Below are positions 17,384 through 24,827 of a stretch of DNA of 33,079 nt, piece by piece (position 1 is the first letter of the stretch; the number at the start of each line of letters is the position of its first letter). A program made the translations under genes and the position numbers. Source of the stretch: Bacteroidia bacterium (GTDB lineage: Bacteria; Bacteroidota; Bacteroidia; UBA4408). The stretch covers positions 1 through 33,079 of the forward strand of contig JALRAS010000018.1 in assembly GCA_023262495.1 (NCBI GenBank), read 5' to 3'. The notes beneath the pieces were generated by a model, which was not told the DNA's origin, made no database searches, and saw only the letters and a program-made list of their open reading frames with translations.

Positions 17384-18262
17384 TCAATTGCGCTTGTCCA
17401 TACCCCACATCAATTTTTGTCGAAGTGTACTCATAAAGTCACTTCCTTGCAATCTTACCAAATTAATTGAAAAATTTTCTTTCATGATGGTTAATTCTTC
17501 ATCGGCATCAAATACCTCTTGTCGGGAGTCGAGGGTAACTAAAAAATTCTTGTTTCTGCCTTCTACTTTTAGTGTTACTACATCTTTATCTGAAATAATT
17601 ATAGGGCGCACATTCAGGTTGTGAGGCGATATGGGGGTTATGATAAAGTTGGCCGAATCGGGCATTACCAAGGGGCCACCGCAACTCAAACTGTAGGCGG
17701 TTGATCCTGTAGGCGTAGAAATAATTAAACCATCAGCCCAATAAGCGTTCAAGAATTCTCCGTTTATCCAAGCATGAATAGTCATCATGGTGGTGTTATC
17801 GTTTTTATGAACGGTTATTTCGTTGAGTGCAAAGTTACTTTTTTTGTAGGGATTATTGGGTGATTCTAATCGAATTAAACTACGCTTGTCTATTTCATAC
17901 ACACCTGTCAAAATTTTATCGATGGCATCTTCTATTTCTTCGATAGAAATACCCGATAAAAAGCCTAATCTGCCGGTATTGATTCCAATTACAGGAATTT
18001 CTGAAGCACCCACCATAGTAATTGTTTTTAGCATGGTGCCATCGCCTCCAATACTGCAAAAGAACGAGGGTTTTTTCTGCAGAATTTTTTCGTCCTTGAA
18101 AAAAGAAATGATGGTTTTGAAAATAATTTTTTCTTTGATGATAGCATAAAAATCTTCATGCACACACAGTTCTACTCCGCATTCCTCAAGCTTGGTAATG
18201 AGCCGCTGAATGGGGCTTGCGTTATAGTTATTCAATGATTTTCCGTAGATAGCAAACAGCAT
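17384..18262 (-). CDS. nadK: NAD kinase
   Basis: This 292-residue protein has the usual NadK length and makes NADP+ from NAD+ in the cytoplasm. It has the GGDGTML motif with the catalytic Asp (about residue 75), GINTGRLGFL, NE (about 155) and the TPTGSTAYSLSCGGP diacylglycerol-kinase-superfamily motif. The ATG at 18262 gives MLFAIYGKS, a normal NadK start. A promoter-like pair lies 17 bp upstream. Confidence 0.95.
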   Translation of the reverse strand: MLFAIYGKSLNNYNASPIQRLITKLEECGVELCVHEDFYAIIKEKIIFKTIISFFKDEKILQKKPSFFCSIGGDGTMLKTITMVGASEIPVIGINTGRLGFLSGISIEEIEDAIDKILTGVYEIDKRSLIRLESPNNPYKKSNFALNEITVHKNDNTTMMTIHAWINGEFLNAYWADGLIISTPTGSTAYSLSCGGPLVMPDSANFIITPISPHNLNVRPIIISDKDVVTLKVEGRNKNFLVTLDSRQEVFDADEELTIMKENFSINLVRLQGSDFMSTLRQKLMWGMDKRN

Positions 18263-18278
18263 AGAAAAATTTTATGTG

Positions 18279-18308
18279 TAAAGATAGTAAAGGAAAAGCG
18301 ATTTCAAA
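18279..18308 (-). promoter_or_regulatory. Candidate promoter of nadK
   Basis: On the minus strand TTTG (complement of 18305-18308), 18 bases and TATCTTTA (complement of 18279-18286) match the Bacteroidota consensus with one mismatch and a spacer one base short of 19. Confidence 0.5.
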
Positions 18309-18408
18309 TATGTTACCTAAAAAAATTGAAGTTCAGCATGATGGCTGTACTTGCGGTACATATAAATCAAAGGTTATTTGAACAAGTTGTTGCATACTTT
18401 GTGTAACT

Positions 18409-18523
18409 ATGCGAAAAATAAATAAAAAAATTAATTTGCTTGATTGCAACCTTTATTTCTACAGGTTGTTCATTCTCCAACCTTAATGATAATGATTCGT
18501 TACCTCAAAAGAAATTAATTTGA
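18409..18523 (+). pseudogene. Possible frameshifted mini-lipoprotein, or leader peptide
   Basis: ATG 18409 opens MRKINKKINLL but stops at TAA 18484. In the +1 frame, from 18431, the DNA reads LICLIATFISTGC and then SFSNLNDNDSLPQKKLI with TGA at 18521-18523, which looks like a lipoprotein signal and short mature tail. The two frames meet at a run of seven A (18424-18430). Removing one A gives one continuous 37-residue frame, M-R-K-I-N-K-K-L-I. So this may be a broken gene, a slippage or phase-variation site, a sequencing error or chance. The direct 25-codon frame alone could instead be a leader peptide. No ATG is in frame for the second part alone. Confidence 0.35.
18447..18483 (+). promoter_or_regulatory. 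Three-segment alternative-stem element upstream of mbnP
   Basis: CAACCT (18447-18452), AGGTTG (18463-18468) and CAACCT (18478-18483) are arranged so that the central segment can pair with either flank, with loops of 10 and 9 bases. The second stem ends one base before the stop of the 18409 frame. Such mutually exclusive stems occur in attenuators, but six-base stems may arise by chance. Confidence 0.3.
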
Positions 18524-18573
18524 ATTAAAGTAAAGATAAATTGCATAAATTTACAACGATAAAAAAATCAGCA

Positions 18574-19371
18574 ATGAAGTGTATCTATAAATTTTTTCTT
18601 TTAAATTTGGTAATCATCGCAATAGCTTGCAGGAAAGACAGTTCCTTGAAAAAAGAAACTCAAGATCCTGCCATACCCAAACCGGTTGAAAATATAAAAT
18701 ATGGCTCGGTGAGAATTAATATCTCTAATTTGGTTGGCAATGAAATGATTTCTCTGAACGATAGTGTCTACACCAATACAAACGGAGATAGTTTTACTAT
18801 ATCTAAGTTCAAATACTATTTAAGTAATTTTACCTTAAGAAATGCGAATGGTGAACTACATAGACAAACTGAAAGTTACCACCTAATTGATTGTCAAAAA
18901 GGGTCTAGTTTTACCATGCTAATCGATAGCGTTCCGGTAGGAACTTACAATGCCATGAATTTTATTTTAGGGGTAGATAGCACCCGAAATACCTCAGGTG
19001 CTCAAATAGGTGCACTCGACCCTGCGCTTGGGATGTTTTGGAGTTGGAACCAGGGATACATTTTTTTAATGATGGAGGGTTCTTCACCCAACTCTACAGC
19101 ACCTGATAATATGATTACTTACCATCTTGGCGGTTTTGCACAGCCCTACAATTGTATTCGTAATGTTAACCCAAGTTTTGGTGCGCTTGATCTTGTTGTA
19201 ACTGAAAAAAATTCAAGTGAAATTGAAATTTCTGCAGATTTATTGCGGTTATTTGATACGCCTACGCTCATTAAATTTGCTCAAACAAGCGAGGGAATGG
19301 GCGGAGCAATTGCTGTTACACTCTCAAACAACGCAGTTAATATGTTTAAAGTTATAGATATTGAAAATTAA
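18574..19371 (+). CDS. mbnP: MbnP-like copper-binding lipoprotein
   Basis: The product has 265 residues from ATG 18574 (MKCIYKFF); a TTG 33 bp upstream adds a tail before the signal peptide and is not preferred. A lipoprotein signal ends at IAIAC (Cys19). The body matches the MbnP family: FKYYLSNFTL (79-88), ESYHLID with His103, GALDPALGMFWSWNQGY with Trp156 and Trp158, and ITYHLGGF with His184. In characterised MbnP, a partner MbnH oxidises a conserved Trp to kynurenine, completing a copper site with His ligands; these conserved His and Trp positions are the expected ones here, by inference. mbnH starts 3 bp later. The family is known well outside methanobactin operons. Location: periplasmic face of a membrane. 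Confidence 0.85.
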   Translation: MKCIYKFFLLNLVIIAIACRKDSSLKKETQDPAIPKPVENIKYGSVRINISNLVGNEMISLNDSVYTNTNGDSFTISKFKYYLSNFTLRNANGELHRQTESYHLIDCQKGSSFTMLIDSVPVGTYNAMNFILGVDSTRNTSGAQIGALDPALGMFWSWNQGYIFLMMEGSSPNSTAPDNMITYHLGGFAQPYNCIRNVNPSFGALDLVVTEKNSSEIEISADLLRLFDTPTLIKFAQTSEGMGGAIAVTLSNNAVNMFKVIDIEN

Positions 19372-19374
19372 AAC

Positions 19375-20412
19375 ATGGGTAAATTAAGCATATATATAGT
19401 CTGTCTGATGCTTATTTTGACAGCTTCTTGCAAAGTTGATTCTAAATTTGATCCTATTATTAACGAGGATGATATTACTGTAAAGTGGCCTGATTATTTC
19501 CCTGCTCCCGCGTATGATTTTTCAGGAAATCCCATCACTAAGGAGGGCTTTCTCTTGGGTAAAAAACTATTTTACGATCCAATTTTAAGCGTTGATAATA
19601 CGATTAGTTGTGGCAGTTGTCATCAGCAGTTTGCTGCTTTTGCTCATGCCGATCATAAGTTGAGTCATGGTATAGACAATAAGTTGGGGGTGCGAAACTC
19701 TCAGGCGTTATTCAATATGATTTGGAACACTTCATTTTTTTGGGATGGTGGTTCAAAACATATCGAGGTTCAGCCCATAGGCCCAATTACCAATCCGGTA
19801 GAAATGGATGAAACCGTTCAAAACGTAGTCTATAAATTAAGTCAGCGAGCCGATTATAAAAGTCTTTTTAAAGCGGCATTCAATACTGATAGTATTACTA
19901 GTCAGCTTATGTTGAAGGCAATCGCACAATTTATGGGTGCTTTTGTAAGTGCCAGCTCGAAATACGACAAGAACCGAATTGACCCTATTGCCAATCCTTT
20001 TACTGAAGATGAAAAATTGGGTCAAACTATTTTTGAAAGTAAGTGTGCATCTTGTCACGTTCCGCCATTGTTTACAGACAATAGTTTTCGCAACAATGGT
20101 TTAGATGAAATTTTTTCTGACAGTGGCAGGTATCTAATAACAAATATTAACAGCGATATGGGAAAGTTTAAAGTGCCTTCCCTGCGAAACATTGAATTAA
20201 CCTATCCCTACATGCATGATGGGCGTTTCGAGACATTACCGCAGGTATTGAATCATTACAGCTCAGAGATCAAGCAATCGGCAACATTGGATCAGTCATT
20301 AACCAATGGAATTGCACTTAATAACACCGAAAAGCAGCAGTTGATAGCATTTTTAAAAACACTCACAGATAGAGAGTTTATAAACGACCCAAGATTTAAA
20401 GAGGCCAATTGA
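19375..20412 (+). CDS. mbnH: Di-haem cytochrome c peroxidase/MauG family lipoprotein, MbnH-like
   Basis: This 345-residue protein begins with a lipoprotein signal (LILTASC, Cys19). Two CxxCH motifs bind c-type haems, C79-x-x-C82-H83 (CGSCH) and C224-x-x-C227-H228 (CASCH). Other family signatures are GKKLFYDPILS, RNSQALFN, EVQPIGPITNPVEM and TYPYMHDGRFETLPQVLNHY. The bacterial CcpA/MauG/MbnH superfamily reduces peroxide or performs H2O2-driven oxidation of protein residues. Its place 3 bp after mbnP makes MbnH function the best guess; a simple peroxidase cannot be excluded. A terminator is not evident before the next gene. Confidence 0.88.
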   Translation: MGKLSIYIVCLMLILTASCKVDSKFDPIINEDDITVKWPDYFPAPAYDFSGNPITKEGFLLGKKLFYDPILSVDNTISCGSCHQQFAAFAHADHKLSHGIDNKLGVRNSQALFNMIWNTSFFWDGGSKHIEVQPIGPITNPVEMDETVQNVVYKLSQRADYKSLFKAAFNTDSITSQLMLKAIAQFMGAFVSASSKYDKNRIDPIANPFTEDEKLGQTIFESKCASCHVPPLFTDNSFRNNGLDEIFSDSGRYLITNINSDMGKFKVPSLRNIELTYPYMHDGRFETLPQVLNHYSSEIKQSATLDQSLTNGIALNNTEKQQLIAFLKTLTDREFINDPRFKEAN

Positions 20413-20434
20413 TTGCTTGCATTTTGAGTCATAT

Positions 20435-20465
20435 TTTTTTTATATCGAAAACATTTCTATTTTCG
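20435..20465 (+). promoter_or_regulatory. Candidate promoter of the TPR lipoprotein gene
   Basis: TTTT (20435-20438), 19 bases and TATTTTCG (20458-20465) approximate the Bacteroidota -33/-7 pair with one mismatch in each box. An inverted repeat CGAAAA-N8-TTTTCG (20446-20451 and 20460-20465) overlaps the -7 box. Confidence 0.35.
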
Positions 20466-20508
20466 CACCTTTATATCAACAGCTAATTTTTAATAAAACT
20501 AAGTCAGG

Positions 20509-22338
20509 ATGAAAACCGCAAAGCTTACTAAAAAGTTTGTATTTATGATGTCGGCAGCAGTTGCCATATCGGGATGTAAAACCACCGATTGGTCAAAAGT
20601 TACCTACACCAGCAGCCCCAACCCGCTTGAAATGCATGGCGACACAATTGTGATTACCGTAAAAGGAAGTATTCCTGCAAAAACACAGGCTACTAAAGAG
20701 GTAATAACATTAACTCCTATGTTGAAGTGGAATGGAGGAGAGCTAGCGCTGAAACCACTTGTATTTCAAGGTGAAAAAATTAAAGAGGGCAAAGGGATAA
20801 TTGTAGCTAAGAAGAAAGAAACCAATTTTAATTACAGCGAAAAGGTTGCTTACAAACCGGAAATGCGTGTTTGCGAGTTTACTGCCAAGGCTGTAACAAC
20901 CAAAAAAGATAAGGTGAAAAAAGAGTACATGGTGCCTAAGTTAGCTGATGCAACCATCGTTACTCCGCTGCTCGCTGCCGGTGATGAAAGAGCTGTGATG
21001 GGAAAAGAAAACATGCCTAGAATTGTACCTATGGGTATCGAAGCAGATATTCATTTTCTTATTAGTCAAGAAAACGTGAGACCAGCTGAGTTGAAGACAG
21101 ACGATATGAAAGCATTGATGAATTTCTTAAGCGGAAGTCAAACAGCAATTAAAGACGAAAAAGGTAAGAAAACCATTGGTTACAACAAAAACTACGATAT
21201 CAAAGGAATTTCAATTTCTGCTTATGCGTCTCCTGATGGCGAGCAGGATAAAAATGCCAATTTAGCTGCTGATAGAGGAAAAGCTTCTTCAAAAGAAATT
21301 AGTAGTTTCCTTAAGAAAAATGATCTTAATTATTTGATTGAGGCAACAGATACAGTAGTGACTGAAAACCCTAAATCAGGAAAGAAATCAACCAAAATAA
21401 ATAAAACCAATATTGAAGATAAGTTTTATACCATCAGTTCCACCCCTGAAGATTGGGAAGGATTTAAATCAAAAATGGAAGCTTCAACAGTTCCAGATAA
21501 AGACATGATTTTACGTATTCTTTCTACTTACTCTGATTTAGACAAAAGAGAAACTGAGATAAAAAATATTAGCAAAGCCTACACTGAAATTTCTGATCAA
21601 ATATTACCTGCTTTGAGAAGAGCAAAAATCAGTGTGAGTGGAGAAAAGAAATGCAAATCAGATGAGTTACTAGCTCAAATGTCGGCCTCTATGCCTGATT
21701 CTTTATCGATTGAAGAACTACTTTATGCTGCATCTATCACTTCTGATATGGGCGCTATGACAACTATTTTCAGCAATTGTGCAAGGATATATCCTAACGA
21801 TTGGAGAGGTCACAACAATCTCGGATGCATGTATCTATTACAAAATAAAATTAATGAAGCAGGTGCATCATTTGAGAAAGCAAATCAAGCTGCTGCCAAC
21901 AATCCTGCTGTGTTGAATAACTTAGGAATTGTAGCCATGAAGAAAGGCGACAGAAAAGCTGCTGAAACCTATTACAGCCAAAGTAGTGCTCCTGAAGCTC
22001 AGTATAATATGGGAAGAATAAACATCCTAAAAGGTAAATATGCTGCTGCTGTTTCAAACTATCAAGGTCAAAACTCATTTAATGCTGCGCTTGCTGCTCT
22101 GCTCAATGGTAATGCTGATGCAGCGATGAGTGCCATCGAATCATCAAATGATAAGGATAGTGCAATGGGTAATTATTTGAAAGCAGTTATTGCTGCAAGA
22201 AAGAGCGATGCCACAGGAGCAGCCAATTATTTAAAGGCCGCCTTTGCTAAAGATGGCTCACTTAAGCAAAATGCTCAAACGGATATGGAGTTTCTCAAAA
22301 TAAGAGAAATTGAAGCCGTTAAATCTGCTTTAAATTAA
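20509..22338 (+). CDS. Outer-membrane-type lipoprotein with OmpA-like segment and TPR repeats
   Basis: This 609-residue protein has a lipoprotein signal (VAISGCKTT, Cys at 23). Residues ~30-190 are beta-rich and unidentified. Residues ~235-270 carry SAYASPDGEQDKNANLAADR, which resembles the peptidoglycan-binding start of an OmpA-like domain (YASPEG-type), but the domain appears interrupted by inserted sequence. About residues 425-605 are helical tetratricopeptide-like repeats: DWRGHNNLGCMYLLQNKINEA-type, then NNPAVLNNLGIVAMKKGDRKA. This architecture recurs in Bacteroidota surface lipoproteins. Likely role: envelope scaffold anchored to peptidoglycan. Its own terminator at 22363 shows a single-gene unit. 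Confidence 0.6.
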   Translation: MKTAKLTKKFVFMMSAAVAISGCKTTDWSKVTYTSSPNPLEMHGDTIVITVKGSIPAKTQATKEVITLTPMLKWNGGELALKPLVFQGEKIKEGKGIIVAKKKETNFNYSEKVAYKPEMRVCEFTAKAVTTKKDKVKKEYMVPKLADATIVTPLLAAGDERAVMGKENMPRIVPMGIEADIHFLISQENVRPAELKTDDMKALMNFLSGSQTAIKDEKGKKTIGYNKNYDIKGISISAYASPDGEQDKNANLAADRGKASSKEISSFLKKNDLNYLIEATDTVVTENPKSGKKSTKINKTNIEDKFYTISSTPEDWEGFKSKMEASTVPDKDMILRILSTYSDLDKRETEIKNISKAYTEISDQILPALRRAKISVSGEKKCKSDELLAQMSASMPDSLSIEELLYAASITSDMGAMTTIFSNCARIYPNDWRGHNNLGCMYLLQNKINEAGASFEKANQAAANNPAVLNNLGIVAMKKGDRKAAETYYSQSSAPEAQYNMGRINILKGKYAAAVSNYQGQNSFNAALAALLNGNADAAMSAIESSNDKDSAMGNYLKAVIAARKSDATGAANYLKAAFAKDGSLKQNAQTDMEFLKIREIEAVKSALN

Positions 22339-22362
22339 TAAGCTTTTTATATCATTAACAAT

Positions 22363-22393
22363 AACCTGTTCAATAAAACGAACAGGTTTTTTT
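22363..22393 (+). terminator. Rho-independent terminator after the TPR lipoprotein gene
   Basis: AACCTGTTC (22363-22371) pairs perfectly with GAACAGGTT (22380-22388) around an 8-base loop and is followed by a T run ending at 22393. Confidence 0.9.
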
Positions 22394-22421
22394 GTATCAA
22401 GTACTTAATTGATTAATTTAG
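22391..22421 (+). promoter_or_regulatory. Promoter of the 22470 gene
   Basis: TTTG (22391-22394), 19 bases and TAATTTAG (22414-22421) fit TTTG-N19-TAnnTTTG with one mismatch. The -33 box overlaps the T tract of the preceding terminator, so the two signals are packed together. Confidence 0.55.
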
Positions 22422-22469
22422 CACAAAATAATACCTCGGTTGAGGAAGATAAAAACTAATTTTTAAGGT

Positions 22470-23039
22470 ATGATAAACTATACAAAAAAATCTCTTTTAC
22501 TACTTGCCTTGCTCGTTATTAAAACTAGCATCCTAAGTGCTCAAGCTGATACTAGTTTAGTAAGAGATCCTAAGAAGTATTATTTGCAGATAAACAGCCT
22601 TATTAAAGATTCAAAGGGGCCAGACAAGGCAGATGAAAAATTAGTTGTGAAAGGAGCAATTATCAAGGTAATTAACAGTAACAATTATTTAATAGGGTCA
22701 TATTTTACAGACAAAAAAGGCAGGGCAACTTTCCAATTGCCACTTGATAAAAAGTTCAAAATTATTTTCCAAAAAAAAGGATATGTATCTAAAATTGTGG
22801 AAGTAAATACACAAATTCCTAAAGAGGTTAACAACGCCTACATTTTTGGCGTTGATGTGGCACTTTTCGCTGAGGTTCCCAACTTAAACACAGATGTTTT
22901 GTTGCAGCCGGTTGCAAAAATTAAGTTTGATAAGATGGCAAAAGATTTCAACTATGACGCTGCCTACACCCATAAGGTGAATGGTGAGTTGAAGAAAATG
23001 TATAAGGAGTATTACACGCTAAAAAAGAATAATAAATAA
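22470..23039 (+). CDS. Small secreted protein with carboxypeptidase-regulatory-like beta domain
   Basis: This 189-residue protein starts with a signal peptide (KKSLLLLALLVIKTSILSAQA, cleaved after AQA). The middle segment (about 55-105) reads as a beta sandwich with VVKGAIIKVINSNNYL, SYFTDKKGRATFQL and KIIFQKKGYVSKIVEV, like CarboxypepD_reg-type domains. The C-terminal 70 residues are basic and match nothing I know. Role unknown; probably periplasmic or surface. It sits between two clear hairpins and so is monocistronic. Confidence 0.6.
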   Translation: MINYTKKSLLLLALLVIKTSILSAQADTSLVRDPKKYYLQINSLIKDSKGPDKADEKLVVKGAIIKVINSNNYLIGSYFTDKKGRATFQLPLDKKFKIIFQKKGYVSKIVEVNTQIPKEVNNAYIFGVDVALFAEVPNLNTDVLLQPVAKIKFDKMAKDFNYDAAYTHKVNGELKKMYKEYYTLKKNNK

Positions 23040-23052
23040 TCACCCAAACAAT

Positions 23053-23098
23053 AAAAAAAATCCTTCCCATCCTTCCCATCTGGGAAGGATTTTTTTTT
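23053..23098 (+). terminator. Rho-independent terminator, duplicated left arm
   Basis: ATCCTTCCC occurs twice (23060-23068 and 23069-23077) and either copy can pair with GGGAAGGAT (23082-23090), followed by T8. A run of A precedes the first copy, so it may work in both directions. It ends the 22470 transcript. Confidence 0.85.
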
Positions 23099-23274
23099 GA
23101 TAATAGGTGCTTAAAGTTGGATCAAAATACTTGCTTAACTACAACTTTTGGCCTAAAATTATTGAAGCCCAATTCCCCATTTTTTAATGAGGAATTGAGA
23201 TTTAATGGGTATCGCTTGTTCAATTTTATTTCCAATTGTTCATATCATTTGAACCAACGAGCATGCTTGTTTAT

Positions 23275-23282
23275 TATTTTTG
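23275..23282 (+). promoter_or_regulatory. -7 box of thyA
   Basis: TATTTTTG is an exact TAnnTTTG match 16 bp before the thyA ATG. The nearest TTTG (23248-23251) is 23 bp upstream, longer than the usual 19. Confidence 0.4.
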
Positions 23283-23298
23283 TGTAAAATATCATAGC

Positions 23299-24093
23299 AT
23301 GCAACAATATCACGAATTATTACAACATGTTTTGTCTATAGGCACTTTTAAATCTGACCGCACAGGCACAGGAACAACAAGTGTATTTGGGTATCAAATG
23401 CGCTTTAATTTGCAGGATGGATTCCCTTTGATGACAACAAAAAAGTTGCATACCAAGAGCATCATTCACGAGCTTTTGTGGTTTTTAAAAGGAAGCACCA
23501 ATATTGCCTATTTGAAAGAAAATGGAGTAAGTATTTGGGATGAATGGGCCGATGAAGCAGGCAATTTAGGGCCTGTGTATGGTTATCAGTGGAGAAGTTG
23601 GCCAACGCCTCATGGAGGTCATATCGATCAAATTAGCAATGTGATTGAAAGTATTAAAAAAAATCCTGACTCGCGCAGACTGATTGTGAGTGCTTGGAAT
23701 GTTGCCGATATTGAACAAATGAAATTACCTCCTTGCCACGCATTTTTTCAGTTTTATGTAGCAAATGGAAAGCTTAGTTGTCAGCTATATCAAAGGAGTG
23801 CAGATATTTTCTTGGGCGTTCCTTTCAACATTGCTTCTTATGCCTTACTCACGCACATGGTGGCTCAAGTATGTAATTTTCAGGTTGGTGACTTTATTCA
23901 TACGCTTGGTGATGCACACATTTATGCTAATCACATGGAGCAGGTAAAACTACAACTTAGCAGAGATTTTAGGCCGTTGCCAACATTAAAAATGAATCCT
24001 GCGGTCAACAACATTTTTGATTTCACTTTTGAGGATTTCAGTATTGAGGGCTATAATCCTCATCCAGCAATTAAAGCCGCTGTAGCAGTGTAG
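23299..24093 (+). CDS. thyA: Thymidylate synthase
   Basis: The product has 264 residues, the same length as the E. coli enzyme. ATG 23299 ([10 protein letters not shown]) is chosen because a longer reading from 23236 would cross the -7 box and add 21 unrelated residues. The catalytic Cys146 is in [13 protein letters not shown]. Other signatures are [43 protein letters not shown], and the C-terminal [10 protein letters not shown]. It methylates dUMP to dTMP using methylene-tetrahydrofolate in the cytoplasm. Dihydrofolate reductase is not adjacent. It converges on lipB with a 21-bp gap. Confidence 0.97.
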   Translation: MQQYHELLQHVLSIGTFKSDRTGTGTTSVFGYQMRFNLQDGFPLMTTKKLHTKSIIHELLWFLKGSTNIAYLKENGVSIWDEWADEAGNLGPVYGYQWRSWPTPHGGHIDQISNVIESIKKNPDSRRLIVSAWNVADIEQMKLPPCHAFFQFYVANGKLSCQLYQRSADIFLGVPFNIASYALLTHMVAQVCNFQVGDFIHTLGDAHIYANHMEQVKLQLSRDFRPLPTLKMNPAVNNIFDFTFEDFSIEGYNPHPAIKAAVAV

Positions 24094-24114
24094 TATATGT
24101 TAATGATGTAGACA

Positions 24115-24822
24115 TCAATTCATTGATGCTTCGAATTGCTCGCAAAAATAGTTGTTGAAGAGCAGCTTTACCTCTGCCATTTCTACCTCGTGACCCAACT
24201 CTTGTTTCAAGGAGGTTACTGCTTTATCATCAATACCGCATGGAACAATGTGTTGAAAATAATCAAGGTTTGTATTTACATTGAAAGCAAATCCGTGCAT
24301 GGTTACCCATCGGCTGCAGCGTACGCCCATAGCGCATATTTTACGCGCATTTGCCTTGTCTGCATCTAACCAAACTCCTGTATAGCCATCGTAGCGTCCT
24401 GCTTTAATACCATAATGAGCACAAACATTGATAATAGCTTCCTCTAAAAAGCGCAAGTATTTATGAATATCGGTAAAAAAATTATCGAGGTCAATAATTG
24501 GATAACCAACCAATTGTCCTGGGCCGTGATAGGTAATGTCTCCACCTCTATTAATCTTGTAGTAAACAGCATGTATGGCTGCTAATTGTTGTTGGTTAAC
24601 CAGCAGGTTTTCTGGTTTCCCGCTCTTGCCCAGGGTATATACATGCGGATGCTCACAAAGCAAAAGGTAATTGGGTGTTTCAGTTGGTGCAGCATCTAAG
24701 TTACTGCGGTTTAGAACTTTAATGTTTACGGTATTGGCAAAAATTTCTTCTTGTAATTTCCAGGCATCGGCATAGTCAATGAGACCTAAATCTTGGTAAA
24801 TTACCTTTTTGTTTTTTTGCAT
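24115..24822 (-). CDS. lipB: Lipoyl(octanoyl) transferase
   Basis: This 235-residue protein transfers octanoyl from acyl carrier protein to the lipoyl domains of 2-oxoacid dehydrogenases and glycine cleavage H protein. Family motifs are RGGDITYHGPGQLVGYPI, the GVWLDADKANARKICAMGVRCSRWVT Lys/Arg segment and HGFAFNVNTNL followed by the VPCGI segment, whose Cys is the catalytic residue. It lies 5 bp after the PGI/PMI gene and is likely cotranscribed with it. Confidence 0.95.
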   Translation of the reverse strand: MQKNKKVIYQDLGLIDYADAWKLQEEIFANTVNIKVLNRSNLDAAPTETPNYLLLCEHPHVYTLGKSGKPENLLVNQQQLAAIHAVYYKINRGGDITYHGPGQLVGYPIIDLDNFFTDIHKYLRFLEEAIINVCAHYGIKAGRYDGYTGVWLDADKANARKICAMGVRCSRWVTMHGFAFNVNTNLDYFQHIVPCGIDDKAVTSLKQELGHEVEMAEVKLLFNNYFCEQFEASMN

Positions 24823-24827
24823 GTTTG

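Noticed and set aside
23236-23298. 21-residue N-terminal extension of thyA
   Set aside because: It would lie over an exact -7 promoter box, and the start at 23299 places Cys146 at the standard position.
24113-24128. CATCAA-TTCA-TTGATG hairpin at the thyA/lipB junction
   Set aside because: It lies mostly inside the end of the lipB coding region, has no T tract and only six pairs.
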